IMG/VR virus record: IMGVR_UViG_3300011432_000008
Span: 1-48,372 of that record
Reading direction: 5' to 3' (one strand)
Length of the DNA stretch: 48,372 bases
Source: a virus
Below are positions 39,100 through 45,454 of this stretch, in pieces. The position numbers and the translations under genes are program-made. Under the pieces are notes generated by a model. It did no database searches. It was not told the origin of the DNA and saw nothing but the letters and a program-made list of their open reading frames with translations. The first letter of the stretch is position 1, and every line of letters starts with the position of its first letter.

Positions 39100-39295
39100 T
39101 TTAGATGTATGGTTCTCTTATCACGCACCAACCGAGGACCAAAAAGCTCGATATGTAGAGATTCGTGCTGCTGCAAAGAGTTTAGCTCAGTGTATCTTAG
39201 CTAATACTCCGAATAGTGCAGACCAATCAGCAGCTATTCGTAAAGTCCGCGAAGCTGTAATGACTGCTAATGCAGCAATCGCTTGCGGAGAGTAA
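39083..39295 (+). CDS. acb2: Acb2-type cyclic-nucleotide sponge (anti-CBASS), 70 aa
   Basis: The sequence shows the Acb2/Tad1-hairpin signature: FSYHAPTEDQKARYVEIR, then KSLAQCILANTP, then AIRKVREAVMTANAAIA at the C-terminus. Proteins of this family form hexamers that bind CBASS cyclic di- and trinucleotides (and some bind Thoeris signals), keeping them from defence effectors. Length is normal. AGGAGAG lies before the ATG. It is followed two bases later by a deoxyribosyltransferase-like gene, giving a small nucleotide-handling unit. Assignment is by motif memory. Confidence 0.85.
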   Translation: MITESDLDVWFSYHAPTEDQKARYVEIRAAAKSLAQCILANTPNSADQSAAIRKVREAVMTANAAIACGE

Positions 39296-39296
39296 G

Positions 39297-39674
39297 ATGA
39301 AAGTCTACATAGCAACCTCTTTTCACGATAAAGAATACGTCAAGCAAGTAGCTATGATTCTTGACGAAGCAGGACATACCATTACTTATCCGTGGTGGTA
39401 TTCCAAAGAAGCTACAACTCAGGAGGCTGAGAAAGACCTTCAAGCTATTGAGGATTGTAATATAGTTCTTGGTTTGTTCGAGAAGCCCTATATCTACAAA
39501 GGCTCAATCTTCGAGTTAGGAATTGCCTACGCAATTCATAGGCCGATTCTTATTATTGGTAACGAGTTAGATAGCATGGTCTTTATGCTTCTTCCCGGAG
39601 TTACCAAAGTAAAGAATCTCAAGCAAGCTCTCAAAGTTATGAAAGACAAGATTAAGCAGGATGAGCCTGTTTAA
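39297..39674 (+). CDS. nucleoside 2-deoxyribosyltransferase-like protein, 125 aa
   Basis: Start ATG 39297 with CGGAG upstream. MKVYIATSFHDKEYVKQVAM is the typical first strand and helix, followed by YPWWY, DCNIVLGLFE and KGSIFELGIAYAIHRPILII, where the Glu in FELG corresponds to the catalytic nucleophile. Family enzymes exchange or hydrolyse bases on 2'-deoxynucleosides or nucleotides. Being next to the Acb2-like sponge it could act in nucleotide salvage or against nucleotide-based defence. The latter is inference. Confidence 0.8.
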   Translation: MKVYIATSFHDKEYVKQVAMILDEAGHTITYPWWYSKEATTQEAEKDLQAIEDCNIVLGLFEKPYIYKGSIFELGIAYAIHRPILIIGNELDSMVFMLLPGVTKVKNLKQALKVMKDKIKQDEPV

Positions 39675-39714
39675 TAACCGTAAACGAAGAAAAAGAAACG
39701 AAAAGAGACAAAAG

Positions 39715-40095
39715 ATGAAGTGGAATGTTTCGCCAAGTGATGTTTCCCGTGGTAAGCTCATCCAGAAACCGGGTTGGTATACTCTGGAGATTGCTTCCTA
39801 CAATGAAGAGCAGGCCAAGAAGGGTGACTCTACAAATGCTGTGTTTGATTTCCGGGTAATTAGTGACGAACCGGGAGCCAACGGCATTGAAATCCGGGTT
39901 TGGTTCAACGAAAAAGCTCCCGGTGTTGCAGTTCCTTTCATGGTTGCTCTCGGTGCTGAGGAAAGAGAAGATGGTTCTCTCTCAGTTGAATTCGGGAAGC
40001 ATCTTGTAGGCAAGCGTGTTCAGGGCTTTATCAAGCGTGGCGAATGGGATGGAAAGCCCAAGAACGAAATCGCTGAATACGCTCCCCTGAGCTAG
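39715..40095 (+). CDS. putative single-strand DNA-binding protein (DUF669-like), 126 aa
   Basis: ATG 39715 chosen (MKWNVSPSDVSRGKLIQKPG); an in-frame start at 39661 would add a basic leader (RKRRKRNEKRQK) and overlap the previous gene. Beta-rich, OB-like sequence (WYTLEIASYNEEQAKKGDST; IEIRVWFNEKAPGVAVPFMV; VQGFIKRGEWDGKPKNEIAE). C/G-rich codons suggest high expression. Fits the SSB-like member expected in a RecB-nuclease/Sak4 replication module. Confidence 0.6.
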   Translation: MKWNVSPSDVSRGKLIQKPGWYTLEIASYNEEQAKKGDSTNAVFDFRVISDEPGANGIEIRVWFNEKAPGVAVPFMVALGAEEREDGSLSVEFGKHLVGKRVQGFIKRGEWDGKPKNEIAEYAPLS

Positions 40096-40166
40096 AAACA
40101 ATCTGGTTGGTCTTGGTAGTCCTCGGCCATTAAATGCTAGAAAGAGGTACTAGCAGCCAGAACTAA

Positions 40167-40238
40167 ATGGATGCCTACTGAATATACTCGGAATAAGTAG
40201 GGGCTTTTAACAGGGCTGGGAAGTCCATCGAGCTTTTT
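40167..40238 (+). ncRNA. pseudoknotted RNA element, copy 2, abutting the tRNA
   Basis: P1 ATGGAT/GTCCAT (40167-40172 with 40223-40228), P2 CCTAC/GTAGG (40174-40178 with 40197-40201), P2-loop ACTCG (40186-40190) complementary to CGAG (40229-40232), then CTTTTT. P3 is weaker than in copy 1. Only two bases separate its tail from the tRNA 5' end, so a role in tRNA processing or regulation is possible. A CTGGTTG/CAGCCAG stem enclosing TGCTAG/CTAGCA (40104-40161) lies upstream. Confidence 0.6.
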
Positions 40239-40240
40239 AT

Positions 40241-40324
40241 CCGGGGTTGGTGAAATAGGTAGACACGAGAGACTTAAAATCTCTTTCTCTCAGGAGAGTG
40301 TGGGTTCGACTCCCTCACCCCGGA
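40241..40324 (+). tRNA. tRNA-Leu (UAA)
   Basis: Acceptor CCGGGGT pairs with ACCCCGG (40241-40247 with 40317-40323), discriminator A40324. D arm TGGTGAAATAGGTAGACAC, anticodon stem AGAGA/TCTCT with loop CTTAAAA (anticodon TAA), long class II variable arm CTCTC-AGG-AGAG, T loop TTCGACT (one T-T mismatch in the T stem). CCA is not encoded. It decodes UUA. Confidence 0.93.
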
Positions 40325-40388
40325 CTTGGTAGGGAAAGTCGGAAGTAAACTTGTTAGAAACAACAGGCTGATTAATAGGGAGACAACA

Positions 40389-40565
40389 ATGAGAAACAGT
40401 TTTGAGACGCTCGAATATGTCCCGTACATCATGGTAGATGCAGGTGACGAAATCGTTGACGATGAAGATGACGACGATGACGATGACGAAAACACCGACG
40501 ACGATGATGACGATGATGACGACGAAGATTCCGACGAAGATGAAGAAAAGAAAGACGACAAGTAA
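40389..40565 (+). CDS. poly-aspartate acidic protein, 58 aa
   Basis: MRNSFETLEYVPYIMVDAGD... then an almost pure Asp/Glu run to a Lys-rich end. ATG 40389 is used; upstream in-frame starts lie over the tRNA end. Extreme acidity resembles DNA-mimic anti-restriction proteins such as Ocr in charge only; there is no sequence evidence for that fold. It may share the tRNA transcript. Confidence 0.6.
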   Translation: MRNSFETLEYVPYIMVDAGDEIVDDEDDDDDDDENTDDDDDDDDDEDSDEDEEKKDDK

Positions 40566-40572
40566 TTAATCC

Positions 40573-40607
40573 GGGGGAGTAGGTAGAAAGTTTATCTATC
40601 TACTCCC
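40573..40607 (+). other. 14-bp hairpin upstream of the HTH gene
   Basis: GGGGAGTAGGTAGA pairs with TCTATCTACTCCCC (one G-U) around loop AAGTTTA. It ends nine bases before the next ATG, which has no ribosome site of its own. It lacks a T-run. A termination/attenuation or translation-control role is possible. Confidence 0.65.
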
Positions 40608-40615
40608 CATTCCTT

Positions 40616-40849
40616 ATGGAAAAAATAGAGCATTGGACTAAGGAAGTCTTAGATACTGAGGAACTCTGGTATAAGTACGAAAAGCCCTCAGTACGTAAAC
40701 TTGCTAAGGTTATAGGTAAGTCTAAGTCTTGGGTAGATAAGTCTCTTAGATTAGCTATAGCCTTACGCATTAATCCTAAATTAAGAGAGCATAGAACAAG
40801 GCATACAGCCTATCGTTTCGCGTTAAAGAAAAGGAAGTTAAATAAATGA
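40616..40849 (+). CDS. HTH DNA-binding protein, 77 aa
   Basis: KPSVRKLAKVIGKSKSWVDKSLRL... gives a ParB/KorB-like helix-turn-helix (about residues 24-46), followed by a basic tail (HRTRHTAYRFALKKRKLNK). Probably a transcription regulator or origin-binding protein. No ribosome site; a strong hairpin stands just upstream. ATGA coupling to the SLOG-like gene. Confidence 0.65.
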   Translation: MEKIEHWTKEVLDTEELWYKYEKPSVRKLAKVIGKSKSWVDKSLRLAIALRINPKLREHRTRHTAYRFALKKRKLNK

Positions 40850-41274
40850 ACATATCAGTTCTTACTAATCCACGAGGCGCTAATTACCGTCAGCTGAACT
40901 CGTTGAAAAAGCTCATTTCTGAACTAAAGGATGGAGAAGTTGAGATTGGAACATTCGCGCATACGGGAGACAAACAGAACCAATCGATACACTCTGTTGG
41001 AAAGGCGGCCGGGTTTAGTATCGTTATTCATCCTACTAAGTCTCCTGATATTTCTGATGGCCGCGTGCTACCTTCTGTTTCAAATACTGAAAGGAATCGC
41101 GCTCTCGTAGACAACGCGGAAGTAGTAATTGCAATTCCAATGGTAGTCTTTGAGTATGAGGATAGCCCTCTATTCAAGACGGTGAATTACGCTATCTCTA
41201 GAGCTAAAGAAGTATACCTTCTCTCTCCGAGAGGGAATGTATATCAGGTCTGGTCTACTAAAGATTCTATCTAA
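40846..41274 (+). CDS. SLOG/DprA-like Rossmannoid protein, 142 aa
   Basis: MNISVLTNPRGANYRQLNSL starts a Rossmann strand-helix; GTFAHTGDKQNQSIHSVGKA, VLPSVSNTERNRALVDNAEV and FKTVNYAISRAKEVYLLSP follow the pattern of SLOG-superfamily proteins (nucleotide-binding, related to LOG and DprA). Such phage genes may sense or process nucleotides. The exact ligand is unknown. Confidence 0.6.
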   Translation: MNISVLTNPRGANYRQLNSLKKLISELKDGEVEIGTFAHTGDKQNQSIHSVGKAAGFSIVIHPTKSPDISDGRVLPSVSNTERNRALVDNAEVVIAIPMVVFEYEDSPLFKTVNYAISRAKEVYLLSPRGNVYQVWSTKDSI

Positions 41275-41288
41275 TAGAGTGAATTCAA

Positions 41289-43778
41289 GTGGATTACTGC
41301 CCCGGAACAGGGAATCTCCGTTCAAAAATCATGTTGATTGGCGATTGGGCCGGTCAATCTGAGATTAATCAAAAAGAATCTCTAGTAGGTGCTACTGGAG
41401 AGATTCTAGATAGAGTTTTCTCTGAAATAGGACAACCAGATTATCGTACTGAATTCTATTTCAGTAATGTCTACAAATATCATCCCGGTAATATCTACGG
41501 AGCATTAGATAAGAATGTATTAGCAGACTCTACCCGTAAGCTCTGGGCAGAGATACAAGAGGTAAATCCAAATGTAATAGTTACGTTAGGAGAACTTCCC
41601 CTAAACGTAGTATGCGGTGTAAAAAAGGTAATGACCTATCGTGGTACGGTATTACCTAACGATAAATTTGGCTATCTTCCTAAAGTAATTCCTACCATAC
41701 ATCCTTTGCATCTGGCAATGCCTACTAAGGCAAGCGGAGATTACTTCGAGACAAAGAAGCTATACAATGGAATATGGAGAACTATCCTTCAATTAGATTT
41801 AGCTAAAGCACTAGAAGAAGCCAAGACTAGAGAGTTCCATCCACCTGACAGATTACTAAGAGTTGCAACTAGTTCGTTAGATGTAATTAGGTTCTTTAGA
41901 GAAAACAAAGGAAGGACACCGTATGCTGACGTGGAAACTTATAGGAGTACTCTTTGTAGCTGTCTTGGCATTAGTTTTGATAAATACGAAGGACTCTCAA
42001 TCCCCCTCTTCCAAAAAGTAGGAGATATAAAGCTATGCGGAATACCACACTCAGACCTCGCAAGAATATGGCAAGAAATACAAGAGCTATTCAATCGAGT
42101 AAAGATAGCCGGCCAAAACCTGAAGTTCGACCAAGCAAAATTGGAACTATTAGGTTTCCGAATGGCAGTACTTTCAGATGTTATGTTGAAGGCACACACA
42201 GTCAATTCAGAGCTGCCTGCCTTCAGTCTAAGTTTTTTGTCATCCATCTGGACAAAGGAACCATACTACAAAGACGAGGGAAAGGAATTCAATCCAGCGA
42301 AACACGACATACGGCGATTATTTTTATATAACGCTAAAGACTGCGTTGTAACTGCCGAGATTGACGAAGCTCTTGAGCTTGAATTGAGGGAGCTTAGTGA
42401 TGAATACCATACTGATTTAGTAGGGTTCTATTACAACTATGTAGTTCCTCAGCATCAATTCTATTTTGACCTTGAAAAGGTCGGATTCAATATAGATGAT
42501 GGAATGAGGAATTATCTAGTTATGAAGTATGAGACTTGGAGAGATATTCTTCAAGTAAAGTTAGACACGGCCGCCCAGCGCAATATAAACATTAATTCTC
42601 CTAAGCAAGTAAACGAGTTTCTCTACGGAACCCTTAGATTACCTCCTTCTTACAATAAAAAGGGAAAGCTAAAGGGTGATGAGGATGCTATTGCCCAATT
42701 ATTAAAGAATCGAGTTCGTAATGAGTCAAAAAGAGAAATCCTCAACTCTATCCTCGAATTTAGAAGAGTTAGTAAAACCCTTTCTACCTACTTGCTTTGT
42801 AAAAGAGATTACGACGGAAGGATACGTAGTCAATATCGAATTATTGGTACGGAGACAGGACGTTCCAGCACTTCTATCCTTAGTGAACCAGTCAGGCCAG
42901 AAGACATTGGTCTTGCGTTTCAAACAATTACAAAACACGGAGACATTGGAAATGACGTCCGCTCTTATCTTGTCCCCAGACCCGGATACGATTTAGTTAA
43001 CGTAGATTTAGGTCAAGCAGAAGCGAGGGTAGTCTGTGTCCTCTGTAAAGATTGGGTCTTATTGGACGCTTTTGATTCGATTGACATTCATCGCAGGACT
43101 GCTTGGCTTGCTTTGGTATCTGGCATTCTTGACTTAAGTAAGGGAAAGCATGAATCTGATGCTTTAGGTAAGGATTCAGCAGAGCGATTTATAGGTAAAA
43201 AGACTCGTCACGCTGGAAACTATAACATGAAATGGCGAGAGTTTATGTCTAACGTCATTTCTGATTGTAGAAGGTTCGGAATAGATTTCACAATATCAAG
43301 GTTCCTAGCTGAAAAGATATTAGAGCGATTCCATGCAGCTTCACCTAAGATTAGGGAAGTATTCCATGCTGAAATTAAGGACGCTATTGATACGAGTCGC
43401 GCTCTGGTTACTCCGTATGGCCGTCTCAGGAGATTTTACGATAGGGCTTCAGATAGATTGTATGGAGAAGCATTTGCTGACATACCGCAAGATACTGTTA
43501 AGCAAAGACTTACTAGAGCTGGATTTAAGATTAAGCAAGAGGCGCCCTCCGTATTATTCTGTGGGGAAGCTCATGATTCTCTTACGATGCAAATACCGCG
43601 TGGAGAAGTAGTTGGGATTTGTAGGGAAGTAATAAGGCCCGCTCTAATGGAGCCTATTGACTTCAATAACTGCACGTTGAAACGGGACTTCAAGTTAGTT
43701 ATTCCATGTGATTTTGAGCATGGAGATAACTATAAAGATTTGGTCAAATTGGATGTCATGGATAAATCTGCTGCATGA
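41289..43778 (+). CDS. polA: family A DNA polymerase with UDG-like N-terminus, 829 aa
   Basis: GTG start. Residues 1-165 resemble a family 4/5 uracil-DNA glycosylase (SLVGATGEILDRVF, FYFSNVYKYHPGN, VIVTLGELPL, IPTIHPLHLA), but the first motif reads GDWAGQSE. A DnaQ-type 3'-5' exonuclease follows: ADVET (about 213), NLKFDQ (about 277), YNAKDC (about 345). The polymerase has motif A VDLGQAEAR (about 571), motif B KKTRHAGNYNMKWREF (about 638) and motif C AHDSL (about 760). No 5' nuclease domain. It is the replicative polymerase. The fused glycosylase-like domain could detect uracil or serve as a clamp-like part. Confidence 0.9.
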   Translation: MDYCPGTGNLRSKIMLIGDWAGQSEINQKESLVGATGEILDRVFSEIGQPDYRTEFYFSNVYKYHPGNIYGALDKNVLADSTRKLWAEIQEVNPNVIVTLGELPLNVVCGVKKVMTYRGTVLPNDKFGYLPKVIPTIHPLHLAMPTKASGDYFETKKLYNGIWRTILQLDLAKALEEAKTREFHPPDRLLRVATSSLDVIRFFRENKGRTPYADVETYRSTLCSCLGISFDKYEGLSIPLFQKVGDIKLCGIPHSDLARIWQEIQELFNRVKIAGQNLKFDQAKLELLGFRMAVLSDVMLKAHTVNSELPAFSLSFLSSIWTKEPYYKDEGKEFNPAKHDIRRLFLYNAKDCVVTAEIDEALELELRELSDEYHTDLVGFYYNYVVPQHQFYFDLEKVGFNIDDGMRNYLVMKYETWRDILQVKLDTAAQRNININSPKQVNEFLYGTLRLPPSYNKKGKLKGDEDAIAQLLKNRVRNESKREILNSILEFRRVSKTLSTYLLCKRDYDGRIRSQYRIIGTETGRSSTSILSEPVRPEDIGLAFQTITKHGDIGNDVRSYLVPRPGYDLVNVDLGQAEARVVCVLCKDWVLLDAFDSIDIHRRTAWLALVSGILDLSKGKHESDALGKDSAERFIGKKTRHAGNYNMKWREFMSNVISDCRRFGIDFTISRFLAEKILERFHAASPKIREVFHAEIKDAIDTSRALVTPYGRLRRFYDRASDRLYGEAFADIPQDTVKQRLTRAGFKIKQEAPSVLFCGEAHDSLTMQIPRGEVVGICREVIRPALMEPIDFNNCTLKRDFKLVIPCDFEHGDNYKDLVKLDVMDKSAA

Positions 43779-44943
43779 AGCAACCTTGGATGCAGAAACA
43801 CCAAGGTCATTTATTCTATGGAGTGGTATATGTTCAATTTCCGCGGTAGTTAGCCCAAACGTCTGGTTAAATAAGGCCGGAAAGTATCATTTATCTCCTA
43901 ATATCTACTGCTTACTAGTAGCTAAAAGTGGATTAGGCAAGAGTTTGCCTATTTCTATGGCTAAGAAACTAGTAACAATGGTAGGTAATACTCGCGTAAT
44001 CTCTGGAAGAAGCACTATTCAGAAGATTATCATGGACTTGAGTAAGAGTGAAACCGATGAAAAAACAGGAATTGCCAGATTCAAAGATGCTAGAGGGTTT
44101 ATTGTCTCGGGTGAGTTTTCTGTATCAATGCAATCCGACACCGATTTATTCACAATCCTCACAGATATTTATGATACTCACGCAAACGCTGACGGTTGGG
44201 TTAATTCTACTAAAGCAGGAGGAGCAGAGTACCTCAAAGCCCCTTGCGTCACTTTATTTTCAGGAAGTAGTCCCGAACACTTTGAGGAGTTTGTTCCAAA
44301 AGTCAATATTGCTGGAGGATTTATCGGACGAACTCTTCTTATATATGAAGAAAAACGATGGAGATTGAATCCTCTTGTAGATGAGGATATGGCCGATATT
44401 GACTTTGTTAAATTATCTTGTCATCTTAAAAAATTAAAGGATTTATCAGGTGGATTTAAGTGGACTCCTACAGCAAAGAAGGTTTATATAGATTGGTATG
44501 AAGATTTTAGACCTCGTGACCATGATGATAAAACAGGAACAGCAGAGAGATTTCCTGACCATATCTTAAAAGTAGCTATGTGCCTGAGTTTAAGTAAGGG
44601 AGTAGAGCTAATCTTACGAGAAGAGGACATTTCTGAGGCACTTAAATTATGCATGAAATTAAGGCACTCTGTTAAGGTATTAACTTCGAGTTCTGGTAAG
44701 TCTAATACGGCCGCCCAGACTCGCGCTGCATTAGAATTAATCTTAAAGTCACCTGAAGGGAAGATTTCTAGAGAATACCTGCTACAGAGAGGATTTGGAG
44801 ACTTCAATTCTACTGAATTAGACCAGATTGTAGAGACTCTAATTCAGTCAGGCTTTATACAACAGACCGGAACTAAAGTAATTGTTTATTCAATTAGTGA
44901 ACGTGGTAAACAGATATGGGAACAAGCTAAGGAGAAGTCATGA
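43720..44943 (+). CDS. DUF3987-type ATPase (primase-helicase-like), about 407 aa
   Basis: The N-terminal segment (LHEATLDAETPRSFILWSGI) and VWLNKAGKYHLSPNIYCLLV match DUF3987-type proteins, with Walker A AKSGLGKS. The C-terminus has a winged-helix look (REYLLQRGFGDFNSTELDQI). Starts at 43708 (GTG), 43720 or 43753 are possible, all overlapping the polymerase; none has a good ribosome site. DUF3987 proteins often act as replicative helicase-like ATPases in phages and plasmids. Ends by ATGA overlap with the Tat-signal gene. Confidence 0.75.
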   Translation: MEITIKIWSNWMSWINLLHEATLDAETPRSFILWSGICSISAVVSPNVWLNKAGKYHLSPNIYCLLVAKSGLGKSLPISMAKKLVTMVGNTRVISGRSTIQKIIMDLSKSETDEKTGIARFKDARGFIVSGEFSVSMQSDTDLFTILTDIYDTHANADGWVNSTKAGGAEYLKAPCVTLFSGSSPEHFEEFVPKVNIAGGFIGRTLLIYEEKRWRLNPLVDEDMADIDFVKLSCHLKKLKDLSGGFKWTPTAKKVYIDWYEDFRPRDHDDKTGTAERFPDHILKVAMCLSLSKGVELILREEDISEALKLCMKLRHSVKVLTSSSGKSNTAAQTRAALELILKSPEGKISREYLLQRGFGDFNSTELDQIVETLIQSGFIQQTGTKVIVYSISERGKQIWEQAKEKS

Positions 44944-45233
44944 TTCATCGTAGAAACTTCCTGAGACTCTTGGCGGCCGGATTGGTAGGCCATACTCTCG
45001 ATATTGATAAACTCCTATGGGTTCCGGGAGCTAAGACTTTCTTTCTTCCTTCTGCTAGACAGTTACTTCTTCATGATATTATAACTGATGAAGTAGGCAA
45101 ATACTATAGTCAATTAGACGGCAGTCTATTTGATAGAGATGAGGTATTTTATCATCAACTAATGCGTCGTGGAACAGAAGTAATCTCAGTAAGAGAAATG
45201 CGAATTCCGTTGAAAGTTAGAGGTGACAAGTGA
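44940..45233 (+). CDS. Tat-signal protein with MCP-like C-terminus, 97 aa
   Basis: Starts MIHRRNFLRLLAAGLVGHTL, a canonical twin-arginine (RRxFL) signal with hydrophobic core, then DIDKLLWVPGAKTFFLP. Residues 65-94 (DRDEVFYHQLMRRG ... VREMRIPLKVR) align without gaps to MCP residues 24-53, with 15 of 30 identical, including FY, EVIS and MRIP. It is not a recent DNA duplication, since the nucleotide sequences differ. It lies in the replication block, far from the capsid gene. Function unknown; it may recognise the MCP partner surface. Confidence 0.75.
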   Translation: MIHRRNFLRLLAAGLVGHTLDIDKLLWVPGAKTFFLPSARQLLLHDIITDEVGKYYSQLDGSLFDRDEVFYHQLMRRGTEVISVREMRIPLKVRGDK

Positions 45234-45454
45234 TTGGACAAGTGTCAAGAATTTTTCCGGGTAAAGGCTATGGATTTATTAAGACCGAAGAAAATGATGA
45301 GTTCTTCTTCCATATGAGCGCATTGAGAGGTATAGATTGGGATAAACTAGTTGAACTCTGTAACAACAAAGAGGGGCCAATAGTGTACTTCAAAGAAATG
45401 AAGCACAATAGAGGCCCCAGAGCGATTAACGTAGAGTTAGTTCCTAACGGTTAA
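45230..45454 (+). CDS. cold-shock-domain protein, 74 aa
   Basis: A GTG start in a GTGA overlap with the previous gene. MIGQVSRIFPGKGYGFIKTE... carries the RNP1 motif KGYGFI and RNP2 FFFHMSAL of cold-shock proteins, followed by a slightly longer loop and a last strand (PRAINVELVP). Binds single-stranded RNA or DNA. Last rightward gene; its 3' end overlaps the giant protein gene on the other strand by 11 bp. Confidence 0.88.
   Translation: MIGQVSRIFPGKGYGFIKTEENDEFFFHMSALRGIDWDKLVELCNNKEGPIVYFKEMKHNRGPRAINVELVPNG

Noticed and set aside
40167-40238. HDV-like (theta) or hammerhead ribozyme next to the tRNA
   Set aside because: The conserved cores (CUGANGA/GAAA, or the HDV nested double pseudoknot) are absent; it was kept as an unclassified pseudoknotted element.
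40274-40561. Serine-rich open frame on the minus strand
   Set aside because: It is the antisense of the poly-Asp gene (GAC/GAT read backward gives Ser codons) and overlaps the tRNA.
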